The notes below the pieces were generated by a model that saw only the letters and a program-made list of their open reading frames with translations, was not told the origin of the DNA and ran no database searches. Made by a program: the position numbers and the translations under genes. Positions 1 to 8,590 of a stretch of DNA of 64,000 nucleotides are shown here, piece after piece. Source of the DNA: Terasakiella sp033100395 (GTDB lineage Bacteria; Pseudomonadota; Alphaproteobacteria; Rhodospirillales; Terasakiellaceae); assembly GCF_033100395.1 (NCBI RefSeq), contig NZ_JAWLVJ010000007.1, positions 1-64,000 on the forward strand. The letters run 5' to 3'. The first letter of the stretch is position 1; every line of letters begins with the position of its first letter.

Positions 1-394
1 TGTCCAAGCCATTATTGTTCTCCATCAGTTGTAGCAAACCGATAGAATCATAACTGACTGTAATCACTCAACTACTTTTGGGTCAGGCTCTGAGACGCCT
101 TTTGAGTAGGAAATTGAGTCCTGTCAAAAGAGAGAATGTTTCAAAAGAGAAAAAAACTTCAGTCGAAATAGAAGAAACTCAAAAAGACCCACATGCGCGT
201 TTGAGGCAACTTTTGATTTGGAAATGGGATTGAGTGACTAAAAATGATGAGTTGTTTATGATTTGCAACTGAAAATTAAATAGAATACTATCACAAAACC
301 TTATGAGGTATCCCCAGTGAGGTGGTCAGTGGCCTCTGACATTTTATGCACTCCAAGAGGTCACTGGTTCTCAATGCCGATAACAGGATGTAAA
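1..394. other. Left-edge region without a recognisable gene
   Basis: I see no convincing coding region, RNA gene or repeat here. The sequence is AT-rich and probably holds the 3' flank of a gene outside the window and the promoter of the small gene starting at 395. Confidence 0.4.
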
Positions 395-637
395 ATGCAA
401 GAACAGAGAATTTTAAAACTCGTGAAATACACCAGCGAGTATATATCCTTGGAAGGGCGTGCAAATCATGTCCGCCAGGTTCTTCATTTTATCGGCATTG
501 CAGGTTTTGATCTTTATCGAATCACCGACGATCTGTGCAAAGTTTACTTTAGCCATAAGGATGATATCGGCAAGTTTGTAAAGCTCTTTAATGAGAAGGG
601 GCAGCTGGTCATTCTTGACTTTAAGAATGTTGCTTAA
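395..637 (+). CDS. Hypothetical protein, about 80 aa
   Basis: This is a small soluble protein of unknown function. I chose the ATG at 395 over an upstream in-frame ATG at 317 because an AGGA-type ribosome binding site sits about 6 nt before it, and because the extra 26 residues look like untranslated sequence. There is no signal peptide or membrane segment. The alternation of hydrophobic strands and helices suggests a compact alpha/beta fold. It lies just upstream of two small membrane-protein genes on the same strand and may be co-transcribed with them. I recognise no family. Confidence 0.55.
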   Translation: MQEQRILKLVKYTSEYISLEGRANHVRQVLHFIGIAGFDLYRITDDLCKVYFSHKDDIGKFVKLFNEKGQLVILDFKNVA

Positions 638-653
638 AATTTGGTGAAAGTTG

Positions 654-1271
654 ATGCTGGGATACTGGCGACAATCTCTGAGAAGTTTTCTTGACTGGTT
701 TGAAAAACGCCAAAGTCAATCTGGCTGTTTTCTGGTTAAGCTATTCGTGTTTTTTGCCGGGTTGAATTTTGCATGCTATTGGTGGGCCTTGTTTACAGCT
801 TACCCGCAGCATTTGGCATCACATAAGGCGATTGAATATCAGCTGATGGGGTTTCCTGTGGCGTTGATGGGGAGCATATTCGATAGCTTCTCTTTATTTG
901 TTACAATTTTGATGGTTCGCCGAGCGCTGAAGACTGATAGGACTGGTGTGTATCTGGCTTACCTAAGTGTTGACTTGTTTATTGCTATCCTTGCAACCTT
1001 CTGGGTTTTATTTGCTTTTGTTGCATCTGGTTGGCTGGTCAATATCGTTTTGGACAATCCTGAAACCTTTAATCAACGCACGGCACTTTATGAGGGCCGT
1101 GTGTGGAATGCGATTTTCAATCCGTTTGCAGAGAACAATATTAAAAATGTGTATTTTGGTGTCCTGATGGGCGCGTCAGCCTTATTACCAACCTTGCTGC
1201 ATATCTCTATGGCAAGTGCTGCTGCATTTAAATGGGGGCTGGGGCGCTTTGCATATTCAAAAGCGGGTTAG
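654..1271 (+). CDS. Hypothetical inner-membrane protein, about 205 aa
   Basis: The protein has about four hydrophobic segments (roughly residues 25-45, 65-85, 105-130 and 165-190) joined by short charged loops, so it is a polytopic inner-membrane protein. Translation may begin at the ATG at 654 or the adjacent TTG at 651. It ends 2 nt before the VanZ-like gene, so the two are almost certainly one transcript. No catalytic motif or known family is visible. Pairing with a VanZ-like protein in a surface-polysaccharide neighbourhood hints at an envelope role, which is inference only. Confidence 0.6.
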   Translation: MLGYWRQSLRSFLDWFEKRQSQSGCFLVKLFVFFAGLNFACYWWALFTAYPQHLASHKAIEYQLMGFPVALMGSIFDSFSLFVTILMVRRALKTDRTGVYLAYLSVDLFIAILATFWVLFAFVASGWLVNIVLDNPETFNQRTALYEGRVWNAIFNPFAENNIKNVYFGVLMGASALLPTLLHISMASAAAFKWGLGRFAYSKAG

Positions 1272-1273
1272 CT

Positions 1274-1639
1274 ATGAGCGAGAAAGTTGTTCAACTTCTC
1301 TTTTATTTAGCTTGTTTAATTCTGGCCTTGCTTTCACTGACGCCTCAAGAGGCATTACCGCAATCTGGTCTTTCTGACAAAATTGAACATCTGCTTGCTT
1401 ATGCTTCTCTCGCAAGTCTCGGTATTATTGCTCATCCCATGCGTGTAAGAAGAATTTCTGCAATGCTTATTATATACGGGAGCTTTCTCGAAGCGGGGCA
1501 GTCTTTGGTTCCGGGGCGTGTTCCGAGTCTGGGTGACATCATTGCAAATGCGCTAGGTGTTTGCTTGGGTGTCTTGGTCTTCTTTTTGTATAAGTATATG
1601 CGTCAAAAATCGAGTGCCAGAGATAGTAAGGGCACATAA
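1274..1639 (+). CDS. VanZ-like family membrane protein
   Basis: This is a protein of about 121 aa with the VanZ-like pattern: an Asp-Lys-x-x-His motif followed by a hydrophobic helix starting with Tyr (about residues 34-45), then Glu-x-x-Gln and a Pro-Gly-Arg-x-Pro-Ser-x-x-Asp-x-x-x-Asn motif (about residues 72-92). There are about four membrane helices. The family is named after VanZ, linked to teicoplanin resistance, but most members have no defined function. The ATG at 1274 was chosen because it follows the previous stop directly; an upstream in-frame start at 1232 would overlap the preceding gene by 40 nt. The tail is Lys/Arg/Ser-rich and cytoplasmic. Confidence 0.8.
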   Translation: MSEKVVQLLFYLACLILALLSLTPQEALPQSGLSDKIEHLLAYASLASLGIIAHPMRVRRISAMLIIYGSFLEAGQSLVPGRVPSLGDIIANALGVCLGVLVFFLYKYMRQKSSARDSKGT

Positions 1640-1665
1640 GGCGCGATATTGGGCCCGTATCGGGA

Positions 1666-2445
1666 TTAAGTGTGGATGATGCGTTTTTCACTTCCATCAA
1701 GAACAATGCAAGTGAGTTTGCCTGAATAATAAGCACCTGTATCCACGGCGATCCTATTATTAAGAAGAAGCGCATCGTTTGTGATCGTATGACCGTGCAC
1801 GATGACTTTTTCATAAAGTTGTTTCTCGTGAATGAAATCTTCTCTGATCCAGCGTAAATGTTTCCCTTTTTGTGAGGATAAAGGTGTTTTTGGATCAATC
1901 CCCGCATGAGTAAAGAAGTACCCGCCGTTTTCATAACTGTCTTGTAGGTCAGTAAGGAAGCGGACATGTTGTTCGGGCATTTGATTTAGTAAGTTTTCTG
2001 CAACTTCTTTTAGGTCTTTTGCGGAAAGTTTGCCTGCTTTCATAGAGGCTCCATAACTTAAAAGTGTTTCTGTCCCGCCATATTGAAGCCATTCACTTGC
2101 ACGATCTGGACTATCTAGAAAGTTGAGCATGGCTTCTTCATGGTTGCCTTTTATGAAAACATATTCAATGTTGGCGGGCGCAGGTTGAGATAATATTTCA
2201 ATTACCTGTTTGCTGTGAAGTCCACGGTCAACATAATCCCCTAGAAAAACAAGTTTGATATTCTTCTTATCGTTACATTGATTGATGTCGAGGAAGATAT
2301 TTTGAAGAAGTTTTTCAACAAGGTCGGCTCGACCATGTATATCGCCGATAGCATAAATTCGATCCCCAGAGTTTGTCTGGGCAGAATCCAATTGCTGGGT
2401 TGAATGATTACTTTGACGCGTAAGCTTTCTGAATAAAGATCTCAT
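1666..2445 (-). CDS. Serine/threonine protein phosphatase, PrpA-like metallophosphoesterase
   Basis: The protein has 259 aa with the calcineurin-like signature in order: Gly-Asp-Ile-His-Gly near residue 34, Gly-Asp-Tyr-Val-Asp-Arg-Gly near 68 and Gly-Asn-His-Glu near 100, then metal-binding histidines in THAGID and in the late HGH motif. This matches bacterial PPP-family phosphatases such as PrpA/PrpB, which use two metal ions (often Mn) to hydrolyse phosphoserine, phosphothreonine or phosphotyrosine. There is no signal peptide, so it acts in the cytoplasm. It converges with the VanZ-like gene and lies upstream of an exopolysaccharide locus that encodes a tyrosine kinase. A role in countering that kinase is possible but unproven. 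Confidence 0.88.
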   Translation of the reverse strand: MRSLFRKLTRQSNHSTQQLDSAQTNSGDRIYAIGDIHGRADLVEKLLQNIFLDINQCNDKKNIKLVFLGDYVDRGLHSKQVIEILSQPAPANIEYVFIKGNHEEAMLNFLDSPDRASEWLQYGGTETLLSYGASMKAGKLSAKDLKEVAENLLNQMPEQHVRFLTDLQDSYENGGYFFTHAGIDPKTPLSSQKGKHLRWIREDFIHEKQLYEKVIVHGHTITNDALLLNNRIAVDTGAYYSGKLTCIVLDGSEKRIIHT

Positions 2446-2736
2446 GACCTGATGACGCTGACAGTTATAATGAAATGCCTTTGTGCAGAAAAATTAAGGA
2501 AACATCAAGCTTTTAAGCCTTTTCAGGGGGGGGGGTGTGATAAATATGATACAGGCGGAGAGAAGGTTGCACTTTGCAGGCTTAATAATCAGTATTTTTT
2601 GATTCAAAGGTTGCATTAATTCAGCGCTTTAAGTAGTTTCCATTAGGAATCGAATGTAATGCATATCGGTTTAATCGTTTGGTGTGTTTGCTAGCTCTCG
2701 AAAATGCACCGTCGAATAATAAAGAAAGGGTTCTAA
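2446..2736. other. Divergent intergenic region with a G9 tract
   Basis: This spacer of about 290 nt separates the phosphatase (minus strand) from the alanine-rich protein gene (plus strand) and should hold both promoters. A run of nine G at 2526-2534 is the only notable feature. A purine-rich AAAGAAAGGG stretch just before 2737 provides the ribosome binding site of the alanine-rich gene. Confidence 0.5.
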
Positions 2737-3717
2737 ATGTTTACTTTTCGTAAGTCTTTACTGGCTGCGACAATGGTAGCAGGGGTTCTGGCGATATCGT
2801 CACCTGTAATGGCTCAGCAAGGGCCAGTTGTTTCTGCTACTGTTTTGACACAGATTCAGGCCGCTAAAGCTAATCCTGCTGCTTTGGCCGCTCTTATCCA
2901 GGCGCAAGTCGCTGCTAATCCTGCGTTGGCTGCTGAATTGACTGCCGCAGCTGTTGCTGCTGCACCAGAAGCTGCTGCCGCCGTGGCATCTGCCGCTGCT
3001 ACTGCTGCTCCAGAAGCTGCTGCTGAAGTTGCTGCTGTCGCGATTGCTGCTGCACCGGAAGCTGCTGCTGAAGTTGCTGCTGCTGCAGCAGTAGCTGCTC
3101 CAGAAGCTGCTGCTGAAGTTGCTGCTGCCTCTGTTGCTGCTGCACCAGAAGCTGCTGCTGCGATTGCTGCTGAAGTTGTTTCTGCTGCTGCACCTGATGC
3201 GGTTGCTGAGATCGCCGCTGCTGCGGCCAGTGCTGCTGCGGATGCGGGTGTGGATGTGGCGGCTGTCGCTGCTGCTGCCGCTGATGTTGCTGCACCGGAA
3301 GCTGTTGCAGAAATTGCTGCTGTTACACAAGCTGCAACAGGCATTGACGTAATTTCAGAAGTTTCTGCTGCTGCTGAGATGGATGCAGCCGAAGTCGCTG
3401 TTGCTGCTCAGGATATTGATACAACAGCTGCAATGGCTGATGTGAATGCTGCCATGGCTGAAGCTCAGACCGCTGGAGCTGAAGCTGCTGCTGCAAGTGC
3501 TGATGTAGCCGAAGCTGCGGAAGCCGCTGGCGTTGATCTGGCCGGTCCGGTAGATGCCGCTCCTGCTGACGCGCCAACCGATGCTCCGGCACCTGTTGAT
3601 GTTGCTGCACTGGATGATGCTGGTGAGAGTGCCTTCGCTGAAGATATTGCTGATGCAGTAGATGCTGCCGCTGATGAACCTGCGGATCTGCCTGATCCAA
3701 ATGCAAGTCCTAACTAA
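2737..3717 (+). CDS. Secreted alanine-rich repeat protein
   Basis: The protein has 326 aa and begins with a clear Sec signal peptide (basic start, hydrophobic core, Ala-Gln-Ala-type cleavage near residue 26). The mature part is extremely Ala-rich. From about residue 65 to 200 it is built of degenerate units of about 15 residues around AAPEAAAEVAAA, with Glu or Asp as the main charged residue. The last 110 residues are acidic and richer in Pro and Asp. It would form extended amphipathic helices in the periplasm or outside the cell. There are no catalytic motifs. The GCT-rich DNA repeats produce long spurious open frames on other strands. It sits directly upstream of the polysaccharide barrel and export genes, so a matrix or surface-scaffold role is plausible inference. 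Confidence 0.8.
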   Translation: MFTFRKSLLAATMVAGVLAISSPVMAQQGPVVSATVLTQIQAAKANPAALAALIQAQVAANPALAAELTAAAVAAAPEAAAAVASAAATAAPEAAAEVAAVAIAAAPEAAAEVAAAAAVAAPEAAAEVAAASVAAAPEAAAAIAAEVVSAAAPDAVAEIAAAAASAAADAGVDVAAVAAAAADVAAPEAVAEIAAVTQAATGIDVISEVSAAAEMDAAEVAVAAQDIDTTAAMADVNAAMAEAQTAGAEAAAASADVAEAAEAAGVDLAGPVDAAPADAPTDAPAPVDVAALDDAGESAFAEDIADAVDAAADEPADLPDPNASPN

Positions 3718-3752
3718 GCAATTAAAATAGATTCTTAAGGGGAATGAATAAC

Positions 3753-5009
3753 ATGTCTTTACGACGATCTTTACTTTCTGTTACTTGCTTAGGGGTAGCA
3801 CTTAGTTTTTCAACTGTCGCACTTGCGAAAGATGAGCAAGCAGCACAGATGGGTGTGGCCGATAAAAAGGCTGAAGAATATAACGCCAAAGGTGTTCGTC
3901 TCGGTAGCTTTAATCTGTTTCCAAAGGTGACTGTCAAGCAAACGCATAATGACAACATCTATAAAGAAAAACAGAATACAAGTGACGACTGGATCACAGA
4001 TATTGAACCAAGCTTAAGCTTGCGTTCAGATTGGAACCAGCATTCACTTCGTTTTGATGGTAAAGCGAACATTGGTCGCTATGCTGATTATGGCGATAAC
4101 GATTACGAAGATTATGAACTGCGTGCGCGTGGTACATTGGATGCTTCTAAAGCATTGACTGTTAAAGGTGATGCCAAGTTCAAACATGGTCACGAAGACC
4201 GTGGCGGTGATGACGTTGGTTCTGATGCCAAAAATCCGGTGGAGTCTGACACAATCAACACGCAAGTTGATGTGAAGTACAAGCCGAATCGTTTGGGTCT
4301 GCAATTCACTGCTGATTATGACATCATTGATATTGATGACAACCAGACAACAGCTGGTGGTACGACAAACAACGATGATCGTGATCGTCGCGATGTAGAA
4401 GGTACACTGAAGGTTAGCTACGAGCTGAAAAAAGGCTACGAAGCATATCTTAAAGGTAGCCTGAATGATCGTAACTATGACGACGCAACTGATGATAATG
4501 GTGTAAACCGTGATTCTGATGGTTACAAGGCGCAAGCTGGTATCGCGATTGACCTTTCTAAACTCGTGCGTGCTGACATTGCTGCGGGTTATATGTCACA
4601 AGACTATACAGATAATTCTTTGAAAGATGCTTCTGGCTGGTCAGGTGATGTCGATGTAAGTTGGTTTGCAACGCCACTGACGACAGTTCGCGGTAAAGTT
4701 GGTCGTTCTATCGATGAAACAACAACATCTGGTGTTTCTTCCACGGTAGGTACTAAGTACGGCATCGGTGTGGATCATGAATTCCTGCGTAACCTGCGGG
4801 CCTCTGCTGATATCAAACTGTCCAAGTCTGATTATGAAGGCGGCACACGTAAGGATGACAAGACCAACTATATTGCCAAGATCGATTACAAGCTGAACCG
4901 CAACTTCTTTGCAGGTGCTTCAGTGGATTTCGAAGAACGCGATTCTAATGAAGATACCAATGATTATGATAAAACAACTTTCATGATTAAAATTGGTGCC
5001 CAATTCTAA
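3753..5009 (+). CDS. Outer-membrane beta-barrel protein (BBP2-type) of polysaccharide locus
   Basis: The protein has about 418 aa with a signal peptide ending near an Ala-Leu-Ala-Lys site. The rest shows alternating hydrophobic and polar strands separated by Asp/Asn-rich loops and ends in a terminal aromatic residue, typical of outer-membrane barrels. The pattern of an N-terminal KVTVKQTHNDN-like strand and many aromatic strand ends matches the putative beta-barrel porin 2 family found in exopolysaccharide clusters. I prefer the ATG at 3753 because AAGGGG at 3737-3742 is well spaced from it; an in-frame ATG at 3744 is too close. It is followed by a strong terminator at 5047. Likely role: polymer secretion or anchoring across the outer membrane. 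Confidence 0.75.
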   Translation: MSLRRSLLSVTCLGVALSFSTVALAKDEQAAQMGVADKKAEEYNAKGVRLGSFNLFPKVTVKQTHNDNIYKEKQNTSDDWITDIEPSLSLRSDWNQHSLRFDGKANIGRYADYGDNDYEDYELRARGTLDASKALTVKGDAKFKHGHEDRGGDDVGSDAKNPVESDTINTQVDVKYKPNRLGLQFTADYDIIDIDDNQTTAGGTTNNDDRDRRDVEGTLKVSYELKKGYEAYLKGSLNDRNYDDATDDNGVNRDSDGYKAQAGIAIDLSKLVRADIAAGYMSQDYTDNSLKDASGWSGDVDVSWFATPLTTVRGKVGRSIDETTTSGVSSTVGTKYGIGVDHEFLRNLRASADIKLSKSDYEGGTRKDDKTNYIAKIDYKLNRNFFAGASVDFEERDSNEDTNDYDKTTFMIKIGAQF

Positions 5010-5046
5010 GAAGAAGCCTAGCAATTTAGAACCCAATTGACTACAA

Positions 5047-5077
5047 TCCCCCAGGTTGTCCCTGGGGGACTTTTTTT
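5047..5077 (+). terminator. Rho-independent terminator between barrel and export genes
   Basis: A perfect 9-bp stem (5047-5055 with 5061-5069) with a 5-nt loop is followed by C and seven T. It lies 37 nt after the barrel stop and 12 nt before the export-protein ATG, so it probably limits read-through into the export and kinase genes. Confidence 0.9.
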
Positions 5078-5088
5078 GGGAATTTCAT

Positions 5089-5616
5089 ATGAAGTTATTT
5101 AAGTTTTTAAGTTTTATATTCGCGCTGTTTGTCTTCATTGAAGACGCTCACGCAAATGCAGCTTATACGCTTGATAGTGGCGACAAGGTTAAGGTTACAG
5201 TCTTCCAGGAAGAAGATTTATCTGGTGAATTTGAAGTCAGTGCAGAGGGCGAACTATCTTTACCCCTTATTGGCAGTGTGTTTGCGAAAGGACAAACTTT
5301 AAAACAAGTTGAGCAATCTATAATAAATATGTTGCTTGATGGTTTCTTAAAAAGCCCTCGTGTTAGTCTCGAAGTTTTAAACTATCGCCCGTTTTATATT
5401 TTGGGTGAAGTCAATGAACCCGGAAGTTATCCATACGTGAACGGTATGACCGCACTAAATGCTGTTGCTCTTGGCGGTGGTTTTACTTACAGAGCCGATA
5501 AGGATGATTTGCTGCTTATTAAAGCGAATGATTCTTCCAAGAAGCCTCGCAAAATTACACCGGAAACAAAAATTTTCCCAGGTGATGTTGTTCGTGTCGA
5601 AGAACGTTTATTTTAA
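5089..5616 (+). CDS. Polysaccharide export protein, Wza/SLBB family
   Basis: The protein has about 175 aa. It carries an N-terminal hydrophobic signal segment (about residues 3-22), then the polysaccharide biosynthesis/export domain beginning at YTLDSGDKVKVTVF with SAEGELSLPLIGSV, and an SLBB-like domain containing FYILGEVNEPGSYPYVNGMT. This is the short, periplasm-facing form of Wza-type exporters. There is no lipobox cysteine, unlike E. coli Wza. The ATG at 5089 was chosen because any upstream start would be translated from inside the terminator hairpin. The kinase gene follows after 20 nt. It should pair with the downstream Wzc-like protein to form the export conduit. Confidence 0.88.
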   Translation: MKLFKFLSFIFALFVFIEDAHANAAYTLDSGDKVKVTVFQEEDLSGEFEVSAEGELSLPLIGSVFAKGQTLKQVEQSIINMLLDGFLKSPRVSLEVLNYRPFYILGEVNEPGSYPYVNGMTALNAVALGGGFTYRADKDDLLLIKANDSSKKPRKITPETKIFPGDVVRVEERLF

Positions 5617-5636
5617 CGATTTAAGTGATTTGCAGT

Positions 5637-7904
5637 ATGTCTAATGAATTAACACAGGTCGAACCTGTAGGTGCAGAAAAACAAGGTTATATTGACAAAA
5701 TCAACGCATTTAAAGTTGATGAAGTAGATATTCAGGAACTCCTGCGAACACTTTGGCGCAGAAGAATGGTCATTATTTCCACGACTATTCTTTTGACAGC
5801 TTTGGTTACTCTCGTAACCCTTCAACTTACCCCTCGCTATACTGCATCGGCTAACGTGATGTTGGAAACACGCCAATCTAATGTCGTGGATATTGAAAGC
5901 GTTGTTTCTGGCATGTCTGCAGAAATGGCAACGGTTTTAAGTGAGGTTGAGGTTATACGTTCTACCTCTTTAATTCGACGTGTTGTTGAAAAATTAAATC
6001 TGGTCCGTGACCCCGAGTTTAACTCTGAACTCGCAGAAAAGCCTTGGTTCAAATCTATTTTAGATTTGGAAACCTATTTTGACCGTGAAATTCTTGTTTC
6101 TATGGGCCTGCGAAAAGTTGAAATCGAATTAAGTGAGCAGGAAGCAGAAGAAGAGCTTTTAGCTAAGGTTGTTGAAAATGTTAAATCTAAATTGAGTGTG
6201 TCGCCGGTTCGACGCTCTCTTGTAATTACCATTGCATTCACTTCAACAAATCCGAAAAAAGCTGCCTTAATTGCAAACACGGTTGCTGACAATTATATTG
6301 TAGATCAATTAGAAGCCAAGTTTGATGCAACACGTCGTGCGAGCAGCTGGTTGAATGACCGAATTGCTGGCCTTCGTGATAAAGTTCAAAAAGCAGAAGC
6401 CGCTGTAGAGACATACAGAATCGCCTTGACCGGTAAAATTGGTGGTTCAACTGAAATGACAACACAACAAATTTCAGAACTGAACTCACAGCTGATTCTC
6501 GCTCGCGCAAAACGTGCTGAAGCCAACGCACGCCTCCGTCAAGTAGAAGATTTGATGCGCACAAGCGGGGATCTTGCGTCTGCTGCAGAGGTTCTTAATT
6601 CACCATTGATCCACCGCCTTAGGGACCAAGAAGCGCAGGTTATGCGTAAAGTTTCCGAGTTAGAATCCCGCTATGGTGAACGTCACCCTAAAATGATTAA
6701 GGCAAAAGCCGAGTTGAAAGACTTACGCAAGTCAATTGAAAATGAAGTTCGAAAAATTGCCCAGAGTCTAAAAAATGAGATGGTCGTTGCGCGTGCCCGT
6801 GAGAACACACTTAAACAAAACCTAAACCAACTTGAAGGTAAGCAAGGTGTTCAAAACCAGGCCTCAATTAAGCTTAACGAGTTGGAACGCGAAGCAAAGG
6901 CAAGTCGCCTTCTCTATGAAAATTTCTTGAACCGTTTTAAGGAAACAAGTGAACAGCAAAATTTGCAACAGGCTGATGCACGTGTAATCTCCAAGGCAGA
7001 CGTTCCAATTTTAGCATCCTTTCCAAAGAAAAAGCTTATTATTGCTGTGGCCTTCATCGGATCCGCATTCCTAGGCGTCGTTCTAGTCTTTCTACTCGAA
7101 CGCCTGGACAATAGCTTCAGAAGCTCTGATCAGCTGGAACTTTATACAGGATATCCAGCTATTGGTATGATCCCGTTGGTAACGGGAAATCTATTAAATA
7201 GAAAAACTGTTGGGCGCTACCCTATTGAAAAGCCCGCTTCTACTATTTCAGAAGCAATTCGAACGCTTCGTACATCAATGTTGTTATCAGATGTAGATAA
7301 CCCCCCAAAAGTGGTTGGCGTGACTTCGACTGTGCCTTCAGAAGGTAAGTCGACAGTTGCCTTATGGCTTACACAAGTGTGTGCAATGTCTGGTCAACGT
7401 GCTTTGCTGATTGACTGTGACTTACGCCGTCCGAGTGTACACCGTTCACTTGATATGGAAAATGAATATACACTTGTAGAAATTCTTGCCGAAGAATGTT
7501 CTCTTAAAGATGCAATCCAGAAAGATACACAAAGCAATATGCATGTGATCCCAGGTAAGGTAACACAGGCTAACGCGCTTGACCTTCTGTCTTCAGAACA
7601 TATGGAAACGACGCTTAATGAACTACGTAAACATTTCGATATGATCGTTCTTGACTGTCCTCCTGTCTTGGCTGTTTCGGATGCCAAAATCGTCGGGCAA
7701 TTGACGGATAAGATGCTCTATGGGGTGAAATGGGATAGCACTCCTCGTGGTCTTGTTCAGACAGGACTGCGTGCTGCCAAAGAAGCAAAAATCGACCTGG
7801 CCGGTGTTGTGATGACACAAGTGAATGTCAAGAAACATGCTAAGTACGGTTACGGTGACTACGGTTACTATTACGGTAAATATAAGGACTATTACACTAC
7901 GTAA
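5637..7904 (+). CDS. Polysaccharide chain-length/tyrosine autokinase, Wzc-like
   Basis: The protein has about 755 aa. It starts with a Wzz domain: a membrane helix near residues 45-65, a long coiled-coil periplasmic region, a GNVR-type segment, and a second membrane helix near 460-480. The cytoplasmic BY-kinase domain follows, with Walker A VPSEGKSTVA near 565, Walker A' LLIDCDLRRPSVH and Walker B IVLDCPP. The last 20 residues are a Tyr/Gly cluster, the autophosphorylation tail. It controls polymerisation and export of an extracellular polysaccharide together with the Wza-like protein upstream. The start may also be GTG at 5625. The gene ends 11 nt before the next one, so they are likely co-translated. 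Confidence 0.92.
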   Translation: MSNELTQVEPVGAEKQGYIDKINAFKVDEVDIQELLRTLWRRRMVIISTTILLTALVTLVTLQLTPRYTASANVMLETRQSNVVDIESVVSGMSAEMATVLSEVEVIRSTSLIRRVVEKLNLVRDPEFNSELAEKPWFKSILDLETYFDREILVSMGLRKVEIELSEQEAEEELLAKVVENVKSKLSVSPVRRSLVITIAFTSTNPKKAALIANTVADNYIVDQLEAKFDATRRASSWLNDRIAGLRDKVQKAEAAVETYRIALTGKIGGSTEMTTQQISELNSQLILARAKRAEANARLRQVEDLMRTSGDLASAAEVLNSPLIHRLRDQEAQVMRKVSELESRYGERHPKMIKAKAELKDLRKSIENEVRKIAQSLKNEMVVARARENTLKQNLNQLEGKQGVQNQASIKLNELEREAKASRLLYENFLNRFKETSEQQNLQQADARVISKADVPILASFPKKKLIIAVAFIGSAFLGVVLVFLLERLDNSFRSSDQLELYTGYPAIGMIPLVTGNLLNRKTVGRYPIEKPASTISEAIRTLRTSMLLSDVDNPPKVVGVTSTVPSEGKSTVALWLTQVCAMSGQRALLIDCDLRRPSVHRSLDMENEYTLVEILAEECSLKDAIQKDTQSNMHVIPGKVTQANALDLLSSEHMETTLNELRKHFDMIVLDCPPVLAVSDAKIVGQLTDKMLYGVKWDSTPRGLVQTGLRAAKEAKIDLAGVVMTQVNVKKHAKYGYGDYGYYYGKYKDYYTT

Positions 7905-7915
7905 GGCCTGATGTG

Positions 7916-8590
7916 ATGTGGAGATATCTTACTTTTGTTATCGGGGCAACTGTTGCAGTTGCCCTTTTGACTTTGTCCGTTCCAAGGTTGGTTGCAAGCT
8001 TCGAGTTGCTATATGTTCAAGGTCTGAAAGACCTATTTGATAAAAAAGAAGAACTTACCCTTGAAGACTTAAAAAAACTTCATGAAGGATATCTCACCTC
8101 TTTGAACTGGCAGGAAAACAACCTTGTCTACCTGGATAAGGCAAAGATCGAGCTGGCGTTGGCAAAAAGTGATGAGAATAACGCCCTGCAATGGCGAGAG
8201 AATGCGGAAAGCTCACTTGAAAACAGTATTCAGGCTGGGCCTTCTAATCCTTATGCCTGGTCACTTCTGGCATATGTGCGTAAACTGAACGCTGGTGAAT
8301 ATGGTGGTAGTGAGCAGGCATTAAGTATGGCCTTATGGACTGGCCCCTATGAAAGAAGGCTTGCACCGTTTTATCTGCGTTTCGGCTTTGATCTGTGGGA
8401 TAAAATATCATCCGAGGAACAAATACAGTTAATCAATTTAGTCGGCTGGGTCGAGCGCAATAACCGTCGAGCTTTGATCGAAATTGCAAAAGCAAAACCG
8501 GACCATTTTGTTAAGATTGTAAATGCCCTGTCAGACGATGAAGAAGCAATGTTGCGATTTGTTAAATTGATGAACCGCTCTCGCCGCTAG
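7916..8590 (+). CDS. Membrane-anchored hypothetical protein of the polysaccharide operon
   Basis: This protein of about 224 aa has one N-terminal membrane helix (about residues 5-24) and a largely helical remainder, with Ala/Leu/Tyr spacing like degenerate tetratricopeptide repeats (about residues 55-170). Translation may start at GTG 7913 or ATG 7916, just after the kinase stop. The position suggests an accessory role in polysaccharide assembly, possibly as a scaffold. Its last 29 nt overlap the 3' end of the O-antigen ligase gene on the opposite strand. I recognise no named family. Confidence 0.65.
   Translation: MWRYLTFVIGATVAVALLTLSVPRLVASFELLYVQGLKDLFDKKEELTLEDLKKLHEGYLTSLNWQENNLVYLDKAKIELALAKSDENNALQWRENAESSLENSIQAGPSNPYAWSLLAYVRKLNAGEYGGSEQALSMALWTGPYERRLAPFYLRFGFDLWDKISSEEQIQLINLVGWVERNNRRALIEIAKAKPDHFVKIVNALSDDEEAMLRFVKLMNRSRR

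Noticed and set aside
2800..3706. Several long open frames in and opposite the alanine-rich gene
   Set aside because: They come from GCT/GCA repeats read in other frames (Gln-, Ser-, Leu-rich) and have no start signals.
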